A stretch of DNA of 64,000 bases from Isochrysis galbana. Taxonomy: Eukaryota; Haptophyta; Isochrysidales; Isochrysidaceae. The stretch lies in contig CM030932.1 of the NCBI GenBank assembly GCA_018136815.1, positions 6,424,407 through 6,488,406 of the forward strand, in the 5' to 3' direction. The notes under the pieces are model-generated. The model was given only the letters and a program-made list of their open reading frames with translations, was not told the DNA's origin and did no database searches. Within the stretch, counting starts at the first letter, position 1, and each line of letters opens with the position of its first letter. A program made the position numbers and the translations under genes. Below, in pieces: positions 17,161 through 27,242 of this stretch.

Positions 17161-18816
17161 GAACTAAGTTTATACTTGGTTGACCCATGGGGGGGCACGA
17201 GCCCCCCCCCTCTCTCCACTCCTCCCCTGCCATGGGGGAGGAACCACCCATCCTCCTGGCATGCCTGATGGCTTGCCAGGAGGCCACTGCCCTACTGACC
17301 CACTCCCTTCCCCACAGGCTCGCCCCATTCGCCCATCCTGGCCCCTCGTGACCAGCCCATTGCTCCAACCCCCCCTTCCCCCCCTGGTCGACAGGCAGAC
17401 AGGTGCAGACTGGGGGCCCCAGAGGCTCGGGAGCGCCAGCGAGGGAGAGGCAGGGGAGGCCAGGGCCCAGCCCCAGCCTCCTCTGCCCCCTGAGCTGGCC
17501 TCCAGGAGCCTCCAGGGGCCGCCAGAGGGCAGCTGGAGGCCTGCCGCAGGCGTGTCGCATTCATCCTAGATGATGCGATTTCCAGGCTCTTGTTTCCAGG
17601 TCCTTCGCCGTGCGGCCACACGGTGAAGCTCAGGTACATCTAGGTTGGTAGGGTTCGTCCCTAGCGATCTAGAATTCGGGTTCTCGTTTCGTTCCTTCTA
17701 GCCTGTTTGTCAGGTCTAGATTCCAGGTTTCCTCCTTTCGGGTTCCCGACCCGGAAGGGTCGGCTTCCGGAGTCAATGAAGTTGAAGGTTCCAAGGGAGC
17801 TGCGGCTTTCCGCGCTCACGCCGTGGCCACCCCAGACTCGGGAGACGCAGTGGCCGTCGATTACGATCTCTCGTCGCGCCCCACACGGACGCCGGCGTCT
17901 CCTCTTTCTCTCGGCTCTCCGGAGGATCCCCGTTCCAGGGATCGCCCGCTGGGGCCAACCCCCTTCAGGTCTAGCCCACCGAAACTTCAGGGCGACGACC
18001 CCCTCCCCCTGAATTCTACTGCCGAGGCCATCCACCGGATCGCCGTGGTTGGTTGTTCCTCGGCCGCCAAGTCTACTGAAGCTGCGCGTTTCAAGTTGCA
18101 CCGGTGCTTGATAATTTGCTTGGTTTGGGTGAATGATTCCGGTGTGTTCGTGAGTCGGTGTATCCTGTTGTTCTCAGCTCCGTTGTCCGTCGTTGTTCGC
18201 TGCGTCGCTGCACTCAAGCAGCCTAGGCTCCCTCCCTGAGGGAAGAGTTCTTTGTAGGTCTAACAATCTCTTAAAACCCATCACACTAGGGCCGCTAGGA
18301 GCGCCTCGCCGCCCCACAGCCCTTCGTTCGCCGTTCGTTCCCCGTCCAGACACCCAAATGGGGTTGCCCGACCCAGTCCAGAATTTCATTCACCCGACTC
18401 CCGGTGGGGAGGAGGGCCAAAGCGCCGCGCTAGCCGCCGGTGCTGCGCGCCATCGCGCGTGCCGCAGGAGAGGGGAGAGAGAGCGCGGAAAAGGGGGTGG
18501 GCGCGAGCGAGAGCTCCGCCCACCGGAAAATCGGTAAGTCTCGCGCCTGTTTACAGAATAAGACGAGACAGAGTGGGCCGCCCACTCGGAGACACAGGAG
18601 GAAGGGGGGGAAAGATCACCGGGGGGTGGCGCGGGCCACCGGACCATATCTAAGCCCTCCACCCCAATCCCCCTAGTAGTGTACGGGGGGAGCCGCCTGA
18701 TGGCGGGGGGAGAAGGGCCGGGGAATGGGGGTGTAGAGAGTATGCTACGTGCTACTTGTAGTGGGTAGTGGTTCCATTCGCCGCGAGTGCGGTAAGAATA
18801 TTAAAAGGTTTTTTTT
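17161..18816 (+). mobile_element. Full-length family A element with 16-bp target-site duplication and T-tail
   Basis: The element starts 'gaactaagtttatacttggtt' and ends 'gaatattaaaagg' plus a T-run. It is flanked on both sides by taagggagagatacga (17145-17160 and 18817-18832). The uninterrupted site is visible in the family I paralogue at ~60285-60305 ('cagggagagatacgaagagg'). Length is 1656 bp. No convincing protein-coding frame lies inside, only GC-driven open frames, so it is probably non-autonomous. Long duplications and a simple 3' tail fit target-primed reverse transcription (LINE/SINE type). The T-tail recalls the T-ended SINEs of grasses, but the length is far beyond a usual SINE. 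Confidence 0.75.
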
Positions 18817-19125
18817 TAAGGGAGAGATACGAAGAGGTCGCAAATTAAACCTGATTGCCCCCAGAAGCAAGTAAAGAAACGCGGGGGAGATAGCAAATTA
18901 AACCTATTAGTGAGGCGCCTGGGACGAAGAAAGGTGGGGAAACTTCCCTTCCCCCCGAGAGAAAGAGAGAGGGCGCTCCACAACCCAAGATCCTATGCGT
19001 CCACTCGAAGCTTTTGACCGAGAACGAGAGAAAGCAGAGAATTATAACGATAAATGCCGAACGACGAAGAGAAGAGCGAAGCCTAACTAACGAGTGTCGA
19101 TTCGCGTTAATGCGACACCAGCTCC
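18817..19125 (+). repeat. Repeat family I, copy 1, right part
   Basis: It continues the split copy with 'gaagaggtcgcaaattaaacc', 'gattgcccccagaagca', 'gaggcgcctggga', 'gagagggcgctccacaaccc' and 'cgagtgtcgattcgcg'. This matches 60290-60590 nearly base for base. Confidence 0.75.
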
Positions 19126-19960
19126 CACAAACCAATAAACCAATGGAATCTGTAGCAAAAGGTAAGAAAGAACGACGGCAGTGAGATTCACGTGTGTTTC
19201 GGAGTGAACAACTAGTAGGCCACCGCTACCGTTTCTTCGTCAGCGTCATCACTCATCACAGAAAAGGCTTCATACTGTGGGAAAAGCTGCAATGCTGCAA
19301 TTGGTCACTGTCAACCAGAGATGGTTTTGGAAAGGTCTTGAGGCTCAGTCAGTGCTTCGGAGAATTCGTAGTGTTGACCGCGCGAGGGTTGTGACACTGC
19401 TTGTTGGACCCATGCTCATAGGTCTGAGAGCCAACACCATCATCCGCTCCCTTGAGCTGGATTTGGGGGTTGAACGTTGAACAAACCACAAACCACAAAC
19501 CACAAACCTTTGAAGGTGAAGGTGAAAAAGTGTTCGGTTTCTGGGATTGGTCCAACCTTGTGTTGGGTGAAGAGACCTGGGGTGCGCGCGCTCAATCCCG
19601 CCCTCTCGGCGGGGGTATCATGTTTGGCCCAACATATCTTGGGCCCAGTGACTGTGAGAAGAGCGAAGAGCGGTGTGGATCAGAGTAACCATTGGAGGCT
19701 AGCTAGCGCAACGAGTCGGTGACGATACCACGTTACCACACCGTACTCCGGAGTAGTAGAACCACTTCTACACAACAACTCAGGCCAGACACTACAAGGC
19801 ATTTCACCCACCCGAACACGAAGCTACCCTTCCCTTACTCTAGTAGGAGTATGAATGCCACCTCTAGAAATGGGACATGCCTAAGAATGAAGCTCCAGGC
19901 TCTAGCTACTATACTCTAGAGTAGTATCACTTTCGCAGCATAGGAGTACTGACCCCTTCC
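19126..19960. other. Intergenic stretch before the plastid co-chaperonin gene
   Basis: It contains an (accacaa)4-type minisatellite (19483-19510) and a GTGAAG run (19512-19530), but no credible gene. Short repeat words such as 'ctctcggcgggggtat' (~19600) resemble the edge of family D. Confidence 0.4.
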
Positions 19961-19975
19961 CTCCAGATCTTCGAG

Positions 19976-20449
19976 ATGGCCCCACGCGCCCGACGAACTA
20001 CGTGCGCAGCCGTCCTGCTCGGCTCGTTCAGCTGCAGCGATGCGCTGCGCGTGGGAGTGATGAGGCCGGATGTTGTGCCCGTCCGCACCTCTCCTCCTTT
20101 CATGCTTGACCCAATGGCAGCCAAACCGCTCGGAAACATGGTGCTGGTCGAGCTCGAGAAAGAGCCGGCTCAATCAACTGGTGGCATCCTGATGCCCACA
20201 GCATTCTCTGAGGATCCAAATGACGCGATCGACCAGTTCAAGCCAAGGGAGGTTAAGAAGGGCAGGGTTCTTGAGGTCGGTCCAGGTCGTCTTTCTGACG
20301 ACGGGAAGGCAGTGGCAAGTGTGGACTTCATGCCTGGTCAATCCGTGGTTGTGGCTCCTGTTGATGGCATTAAAGTCGAGCCCAATGGACCGAGCCCTGA
20401 AACCTCCGTGTTCCTCTTCAAAGCTGAGGAAGTCTGGGCCACCGCCTGA
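19976..20449 (+). CDS. cpn10: Plastid-type co-chaperonin 10 (GroES homologue)
   Basis: A single-exon gene for 157 residues. The mature part (from ~45) starts with DPMAAKPLGNMVLVELEKE and contains the mobile loop QSTGGILMP, which contacts the 60-kDa chaperonin ring, followed by VLEVGPGR and a C-terminal beta-strand pair ending FLFKAEEVWA. The first ~24 residues are basic and then hydrophobic with a small-residue stretch before 'SDALRVG', and the next ~20 look like a transit peptide. This bipartite leader is typical of plastid proteins in algae with secondary red plastids, so the protein is inferred to help chaperonin-60 fold proteins in the plastid stroma. Mitochondrial targeting is the main alternative. 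Confidence 0.88.
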   Translation: MAPRARRTTCAAVLLGSFSCSDALRVGVMRPDVVPVRTSPPFMLDPMAAKPLGNMVLVELEKEPAQSTGGILMPTAFSEDPNDAIDQFKPREVKKGRVLEVGPGRLSDDGKAVASVDFMPGQSVVVAPVDGIKVEPNGPSPETSVFLFKAEEVWATA

Positions 20450-20877
20450 AATACATCGGGTCCACAATTATGCCTTCGACCATGTTGGCTCCCTCATGCG
20501 CCGAATTGCGTTCATAGACATTGCAGTTCCACCATGGCTACCCTTCTTTCGCTTGTGAAGCATCTTTATCTCATTTGACAACACTGCGACGCCATGACCT
20601 TGCCTTCATACTCAATTCCTCGTAGAGCTGTGAGTCAGAGATGCAACGCTGAATGCGGAGTGATGCAATGCTGAATGCGGGGTGTCCAAAACTTGAGGTC
20701 AAGTGTACCGAGCACATGGTGGCTTCCTCGAGCCTGCTCGTCCTTGAGAAACTTTGTCCTTGCGAACCCTTTGGAATCGCAGTGCTGCCTTGCATCTGGC
20801 CTCGGCATGCCTCGTCTCAAGAAATCTTCGTACCGCGCACTGTTTTTGTCCATACCTAAAACGTCGTCACAAACTAA

Positions 20878-20975
20878 TCTAGTGGGGGAGGCTGGGTAAA
20901 AAAAACTCTTGTTGATCCGGAGGCCCAAATTTTTATCGTGGGACCGGGGGAAGATTTCCCCTCGTCTCTCTCCCC
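20878..20975 (+). repeat. Repeat family M, copy 2
   Basis: It reads 'gggggaggctgggta', 'gttgatccggaggccc', 'atttttatcgtggga', 'gaagatttcccctcgtc', parallel to 13316-13420. The adjacent 20976-21690 holds no gene I can support. Confidence 0.5.
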
Positions 20976-21689
20976 GCTCTAATCCGAATCCGAGGCAGAG
21001 CGACGGCGACCGACCCGCCTGACAGGCCGACCTTCGCCGCGCTCCAGCGAGAGCACGGCGGCGGTCAGCCCCCCCTTGTTGCTGGTGTTCGGACTAAACG
21101 GTCCGGGGACACCGGTCGGCGGTCTCACCGGCGTTTCGTGCCGCCGCACTCGGCCGATTTCTGCTTCACCTGCGCCCACGCAGCATGCAGCATGGCCGCC
21201 AGCCCTACCCCACACCACACACCACTTCCAGCCCCAACCTGAGGAGGATGACACCGGCTTGCCGACGCGCTCCTGCGGGCAGATGTCCATCCAGGCTATT
21301 GGTACGCTTCCTCCCAACCCCGCAGACTACCCACCCGCGCGCTCGGGAATCGTGGCGAGCATTGCCATACAGCAGCCCTCTTCGCGCGCTGCGCTGCCAC
21401 CGCAGGACTTATTTTACCATCTACCTAGGCGGTCGCCAAGTGCCAAGTGCATCGCGTTCGCGGACTCGTTGACGCCGGGGCAGCGCAGCAATGCAGGCTC
21501 TTAAGAGTTAAGAGACTTCTTGGCCGTCCGGCACGAGCCTCTTCGCACCCAGCGCCAGCGCGCCTGGTCGCGTTCGAAAGTTGGGCACTCCAGCCCATTC
21601 GGCCGGGTGACGTTAGCGTAGTTGTCGGCGCCACACACGGCCGACTACGGCGCGATGCGCGCGGGCGGCGGCGGCGGGGCGCTCCAAAC

Positions 21690-21855
21690 AGAGCAAATAC
21701 GGCCTGTTTTTGGCTTTTGGCTTTTCTAGAAACACGGGAACCTCGCAAACACGGCATGCTGCATGCTGCTCGGGAGGGCGTTTGAAACACGGTGAAAACG
21801 GGCTGTTTTTGGCCTCTGTACAAACACGGCAAACCCGTGTTTACCATGTAGGTTT
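21690..21855 (+). repeat. Repeat family F, long copy
   Basis: It has two successive versions of the family F words: 'caaatacggcctgtttttggc' with 'tagaaacacggg', then 'tttgaaacacggtgaaaacg', 'ggctgtttttggcc' and 'cgtgtttaccatgtagg'. This suggests a tandem or dimeric copy. Confidence 0.6.
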
Positions 21856-21894
21856 AGCTTCCTAACCCCTAATAAAAAACTCTGCTTGACCGCC

Positions 21895-22085
21895 CTACTT
21901 GCTACTTGTGGAGAGTTTCAATGGAGTCGGCGGCCTACGAGGGGGAGGTATACTAAGGTGCTACTTAGTTTTGTGCCTAGGTCTCAGTGCAGTCATATGT
22001 GTCGTGGCTTGGCGTGTTGGTGCACGACTAGTGGCAGTAGCGGTATCGTACTAATGCTCCATATTATCGTTATGTATTATGTTCC
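21895..22085 (+). repeat. Repeat family G, 3' part
   Basis: It begins 'cttgtggagagtttcaatgg', continues 'ggcggcctacgagggggagg', and ends with 'gtgtcgtggcttggcgtg' and 'ctaatgctccatatt', matching the 3' half of 7130-7665. Confidence 0.6.
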
Positions 22086-22179
22086 ATAGATAGCCCCCAG
22101 TCACACCCACCACGAGGTGTGCGCTGTTTCTGTTGATTAACATTAGGAAGAGGCCCGGCGACGGCGCCACGGCTGCGTG

Positions 22180-22345
22180 AGGGCGGGGCGGGGCGGGGCG
22201 GGGGGGGGGAGAGGGAAGAGGGAAGAGGGGGGGGGGCGGGGGCGGGCGTGGGGGGTCGGGGTCGGGGGTCGGAGGGGGGGGAAAGGGGAAGGGGAAGGGG
22301 CGGGGAGGAGGGAAGAGAGTGGGGCGGGGGGAGCAGGGTGCTGGC
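22180..22345. repeat. G-rich low-complexity tract upstream of CK2 beta
   Basis: A stretch dominated by GGGGCGGGG and GGGGAAGGGG words on the plus strand, ending about 110 bp before the CK2 beta start codon. Multiple G-runs could form G-quadruplexes. It may lie in the promoter or 5' leader; no function is demonstrated. Confidence 0.6.
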
Positions 22346-22455
22346 GCGCGGGACTGCTGGCGGCGCCGGAGAGAACCCCCCCCCCGCACTCCCCCTCTCG
22401 CCCCTGCTCCCCCTTCCTTCCCTTCCCTCCCCCCTTTGCCTCGCGCACGACGCCG

Positions 22456-23682
22456 ATGCAGGGGGCAGAGGCAGGACTCTCTTCCTCTGAGGAGGGTAGC
22501 TCGCTCGACGAGCCCACATGGGTCTCCTGGTTCTGCATGCTGCGCAACCATGAGTTCTTCTGTGAAGTGGACCCGGCGTTCGTGCAGGACAGGTTCAACC
22601 TGTATGGGCTCAAGGAGGTGGTCGGGCCCTTGTACGGGGAAGCGATGACGATGATTCTAGGCTATGCTCCTACGGGTGTGCCCTCTTCTTTCCGCTCATC
22701 ATCTCCCTTGCGCATAGCAGCTCTGTGACACAGTGTGCAAAAGTTGACGTTGTGAGTGCCTGCCCCCACCTTTCCGGTTCGCAGAGAAGCAGCTTGCGGA
22801 TCCAACACAACGGGTGCATAAGGTATATTGCATTGCCCATGAAATTTTCCGACGCTGCTGCCTGCCCGCCTAACTTCCCTGACGCGCTCGATTGTGAATC
22901 ACATCTGAACATGGTCTCGACGCTCCCTCCTTGACTCGCCACAAGCCCTGCCAAATGCTGAGTTACTGCTTTGAACCTCCTCAGGTTTTAGACACCGCTC
23001 GGATTCTGTATGGACTCATCCATGCGCGCTACATTCTGATAGCTCAGGGTTTGAATGACATGGTGCGCCATGCAACTCTCAGGCAGCCATATGTATGCCA
23101 GTTGGTGCCGTCAACAATCATGTGCATTTGCCATGAGCGGCATATTGCACTCAATCGGTTCTGGTGATCTGTGAACGACCCCGCTGCCTGCCCTTGCTGG
23201 CAGAAAGCGAAGTACAAGGCGCATGAGTTTGGCGCCTGCCCACGGACACTCTGCGACAAGCAGGTCGTACTGCCTGTGGGGTTGAGTGACACTCATTCTA
23301 CTTCAAACGACAACCCGCTAAAGCTCTACTGCCCGCGATGCCAGGTGCGGCTGCGGCTGCGACCTTGAGCTCGGCCGCAGCGACAATGTGTTCGATTTCG
23401 GGATAGCCGACGCCACCCTTCCCCGCGCGCCCTTAGGAGTTGTACGATCACAATGTTCCAGGAGGGAACTACATCGATGGCGCCTTCTTTGGTACTACGT
23501 ATGCCCACCTGTTCTTGCAAACTTTCAGTGAGTTGCGTCCGCCCCCGGTGACTCAGAGGTACGTGCCAAGGGTCTTCGGCTTCAAAATTCACAAGGTCGA
23601 AGAGCAGGCACTCATACCCGTCAAACGTGAGGAGTGGCCAACGCGACCCAAAAACGAGCCCGTGAGCGATTGGGACTCGTGA
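22456..23682 (+). CDS. CSNK2B: Casein kinase 2 regulatory subunit beta (5 exons)
   Basis: Exons are 22456-22677, 22734-22751 (18 nt), 22985-23062, 23204-23344 and 23437-23682, all joined in phase 0, for 234 residues. CK2 beta dimerises and docks substrates to the catalytic alpha subunits. Seen are the N-terminal Ser/Glu cluster (autophosphorylation region), [29 protein letters not shown], and the zinc-finger cysteines in CPRTLC and [15 protein letters not shown] then precedes [11 protein letters not shown]. The exon joins restore spacing to the family exactly; for instance the micro-exon supplies the VDV that precedes [10 protein letters not shown]. Weak points are the first donor (GTGCCC) and the 18-nt exon. 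The acidic stretch usual before the micro-exon position is shortened. Length is close to the animal protein's ~215. Confidence 0.87.
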
Positions 23683-24637
23683 CCATCGGACTGAGCTTTC
23701 ACAGCCAGGCCGAACTGCCCTCTTACTTCTATGAACTAGGAGAGCAAGGTCTCCTCTGCTTTCTTCCTCGCTTTCTTATGCGGCTCCACCGGGATTTGCG
23801 AGCCAGTGTACCAACACACATAACGAATGCAACCTCATTAAGCTGCAATTGGTGTGGGGCGCACTCGGGCATAGTGGTGACTAAATTCGTTGTGCGCTCT
23901 TGTGCTCGAGCTGGCTGAGCGACCTGTGCACCATCCCCACCGCATCGTGGGCCATCTCTCGTACAAGTGTTCGACCGCATTCGCATGTCCAAAGTGCGTG
24001 CGTGAGGCGATGGATGAGTGTGACGTTCGATTAGAGTGAAGTCGGGGATCATTTGGCCGATCTCTTGCTGCCACTCGATCGTTTGTTGATCGCGGCCAGA
24101 GCTATCATCCCCATCTAGATCATCTTCTCGAACCGAACGCTGCGCAACAAGATAGGAGTCACTCGATGCCCGTCATTGTCGTTTTGAGAAGGCAATCGTA
24201 CGAGATGTGTGTTATATCTTATATTGTAGGTCCGGCGAACTCCAAGCTTAGTACGATGGCGGTTTCGGTTTCCTCCTGCCCGAATGAAAGAGCCTCTTGC
24301 AGACTTACTTACGACTTACGACTAACGCTCCTCACAAAGCATAAACAAACAAGAAAAAACTTTACTACTACTACTTTTTAAAAATACATTTAGAAGAGGT
24401 CTGCTATGCTACTATAGACACTCCTTCCCCCGGACCACTGTAGCCATCGCCCATGCCCCAACCACACTCTCCTTCCCGCTCCCCCCCTCGTTCCTTGTCC
24501 TTGTTCTTCGGTTTCTTGGGGTCGGCCCATGTGCACTACCTTGGGCCTCCTAGCGCTGGGGGAAGGGTGAGGGGTGAGGGCCCCTCAGCATCATCCTCGG
24601 TCCTCTTCCGTCTCTACGTTAGATGCAGCTGTAGCTA
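23683..24637. other. Intergenic stretch after CK2 beta
   Basis: No gene or clear repeat is recognised. Open frames are short and without domain features. Polyadenylation signals are not obvious. Confidence 0.35.
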
Positions 24638-25157
24638 ACCTACTTTTATAAGTGGGGGTCAATGGGGGGCCTCGCGGCCCCCCCTCTCCATCGCGGACAC
24701 CGCCCCCCGGGGTGGGCCCGTACAATCAACCTCTGATCAACCTCAGCCCCCCCTCTCTCCATCGCGGACACCCCCCGGGGTGGGCCCGTGCATTCAACCT
24801 CAGCCCCTGCCCTCTGGCAGGGGCTGGGCAATCATCATTCTCGCCCAGACCCAGACCCCTAGTGGGCGCGGGCCGCGAGGCCCCCATTGACCCCCACTTA
24901 TAAAAGTAGGTTCGCCTGGCGACCAGGGATGGGGGGGGAGTCAGCTCGAGGGCAGGCCCATGCTGGGCGTGGGAGTGCGAGTCACGGCCCGCGCCCACTA
25001 GGGGTCTGGGTCAGAGTGTTGATTGCCCAGCCCCTGCCAGAGGGCAGGGGCTGGGGTTGATTGTACGGGCCCACCCCAGGGGATGTCCGCGATGGAGAGA
25101 GGGGGGCGCGAGGCCCCCATTGACCCCCACTTACCACTTATAAAAGTAGGTTGGATT
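24638..25157. repeat. Repeat family C, two copies in opposite orientation with palindromic ends
   Basis: A plus copy starts 'aacctacttttataagtggg' at 24638, and its 'gcgggccgcgaggcccccat' end runs into the inverted terminal words 'cccacttataaaagtaggtt' at ~24892-24912. A second, inverted copy follows to 25157, again ending 'cttataaaagtaggtt'. Shared inner words are 'ctctccatcgcggacacc', 'gggtgggcccgt', and 'cagcccctgccctctggcag', itself a hairpin. Other copies lie at ~45845, 48462, 53070 and 59027. Confidence 0.7.
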
Positions 25158-25374
25158 CATCCTCTTACTAGTTACTAGCACTACACACTACACACTACAC
25201 TATGCACGACAGCCACACACCAAGACACCACACACCACACACGCCGTGTGCGTGTCGATCGATATCACTCGGCACTCGGTGTTCTAACTAGCAAAAACAA
25301 AGACGCCTCTAGAGTAGTATCCTTCGCAGATTTTTGTAGATCACCGTGCATTTTCCCTGCGGCCGAGAACACAC

Positions 25375-25620
25375 GTAGGGCGGTCAAACAAGGGCTTTTC
25401 AACTATTAGTTAGTAAGGGTTGGGCTGCATTTTTTGACCGTGGCGCGAGGCCCAATAAAAAACCTTCAGGGGGGGCTACCTGACGCCAGAAAAATCTTCG
25501 CCAGGAAATGGTGCGATTCGCCCCCCCTCTCTCCCCCTCCGTCACGCGCGCTCACGCTCTACCCGTAAAGAATTGGCGGTCGCGCCCGCGGGGGGATCGG
25601 TTCCTTTATATCTAAGCTAC
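25375..25620 (+). repeat. Repeat family E, copy 1
   Basis: It opens 'tagggcggtcaaaca', then 'gggctgcattttttgaccg' (the 'ggtcaaa'/'tttgacc' pair is an inverted repeat), 'gcccaataaaaaac', and a later 'ggcggtcgcgcc' box. The same layout is at 37747-37990. Confidence 0.6.
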
Positions 25621-26049
25621 ATTCGGCATTTGATTCCCGCCCGATGCAGCGCCGTGTCGGGCTGCCGACAGTCCGACCACCCCCTGACCCTCTGGCATCA
25701 TTGCCCGCGCAGCCCACCCAGCTCCTCACAGCGCGCGCACGCGGCTACCCTGGCTACCAGAGGCCCCACCCCGACCATCCCGACCCGCCCCTCGCAGGAT
25801 TCGCCCTCACTCGAACTCGGCATCGAGAACCAGGCTCAGCTCACCGGCGCGGCCGTCCACGCGTGGCTGACGAGCCTCCGCGTTGAGGCTGCCTACGCGG
25901 GCATCCTCTCTCTCACAGTGCCAGATCCGGCATTGATCGATGAGGCGAGACCCGTGGGCGGCCTCAGGACGGGCTTCGTCGTGGCGCTCTACGCTGCGGC
26001 GGGCAGGAAAGCCCAAGATCCTGCCAGAGCGCCTCATAGCGCATCTCGC
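25621..26049 (+). CDS. Ala-rich hypothetical frame next to the satellite (doubtful)
   Basis: A frame without an ATG at its start contains one protein-like stretch: 'NQAQLTGAAVHAWLTSLRVE', then 'AAYAGILSLTVPDPALIDEA', then GFVVALYAAAGRKA. Hydrophobic spacing is helix-like, but no family is recognised. It runs directly into the 203-bp repeats, so it may be a 5' fragment of an element-borne gene cut by the array. Low confidence. Confidence 0.25.
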
Positions 26050-26760
26050 GGGAACCCACCACCTCTGTGTATTTGGTATCTGGCGGGGTCCCCCATCCGG
26101 ATGGATCGTCGAAATCGGGCGCGAAGCGCGTCCGGCATCGGTTCGAAGTTGGGCTCTCCGGGCCTCCCTCGGAGACGTCAAACGTCGAATGGGCTCCACG
26201 GATGACTGATTTCAACGAGATTTCGGCGCGCGCCCCGCCCGATTGGCGTGACTGTGTGGGTGGCCCCTGTGTATTTGGTATCTGGCGGGGTCCCCCATCC
26301 GGATGGATCGTCGAAATCGGGCGCGACGCGCGTCCGGCATCGGTTCGAAGTTGGGCTCTCCGGGCCTCCCTCGGAGACGGCTCAACGTTCAGTGGGCTCG
26401 GCGGATGGGCGATTTCGACGAGGGTTCGGCGCACGGCCTGCCCGATTGGCGTGACCATCCGGGTGGATCCTGTGTATTTGGTATCTGGCGGGGTCCCCCA
26501 TCCGGATGGATCGTCGAAATCGGGCACGCAGCGCGCCCGCCATCGGTTCGAAGTTGGGCTCTCCGGGCCTCACTCGGCGACGGCTCAACGTTCAATGGGC
26601 TCGGCGGATGGGTGATTTCGACGAGGTATCGGGGCGCGGCCTGTCTGTCCGATTGGCGTGACCATGCGGGTGGGACCTGTGTATTTGGTATCTGGCGGGG
26701 TCTCCCATCCGGATTGATCGTCGAAATCGGGCACGCAGCGCGCCCGCCATCGGTGGTGGC
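26050..26760 (+). repeat. ~203-bp tandem repeat array (about 3.5 units)
   Basis: The marker 'tgtgtatttggtatctggcg' occurs at about 26067, 26269, 26472 and 26680, so the period is 202-208 bp. Each unit also carries 'cccatccggatggatcgtcg', 'cggttcgaagttgggctctc' and 'gcccgattggcgtgac'. The unit length is not a multiple of three and all frames are open by composition, so a repeat protein is not supported. A diverged relative is at 41740-42410. Confidence 0.8.
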
Positions 26761-26949
26761 CGATGCTGACGTGGCATATGCTGCCACCGTTGCCCTTGTC
26801 TAGGCCCCAGCATCAAGCTCACTGCCGCACTCCACAGTGGCATGGGCGCTTCGCTTGAGTTGGGCATGGCCATGGCATGGCAGCCGCGGTTTTGCCGCGC
26901 GTCACGCGTCACGCGTCACGCGTCGGGAAGTTCGCGCCAGTCGCTCCCG

Positions 26950-27150
26950 ACGCGTGATTGTAGTCTTGTAGAAGGTCTTGATGGCTAGCATCCCTAGCCA
27001 CATACACCGGACGAGCCATGTACAAACCGCTCACACCCCCATCGCCCATCGCGGGGCAGGGGCTCCGTTGCTCCGTTGCCGATGAAGATCGGTCCCTCAG
27101 CACTAGGATTAAACTAGGACAACAAGAAAACTCCGACTCCGACAAAGGGG
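26950..27150 (+). repeat. Repeat family D, copy 2
   Basis: It holds 'tgtagtcttgtagaaggtct', 'acatacaccggacgagccat', 'ggggctccgttgccgatga' and 'cagcactaggattaaactag', parallel to 54110-54297. The triple 'cgcgtcacgcgtcacgcgtc' lies just before it. Confidence 0.65.
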
Positions 27151-27242
27151 GTGGGAGTACTCTACTCTAGGAGATTTCTTGGAAGACACCTTTCTCTTGC
27201 CTCAACCCTCCCCCACCCACACCCGTGACGTGTCCCGTCAAG

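Noticed and set aside
26067..26803. Long open frames across the 203-bp repeats as a repeat protein
   Set aside because: The period is not a multiple of three, several frames are open at once, and the frames do not share a periodic peptide, so the openness is a GC effect.
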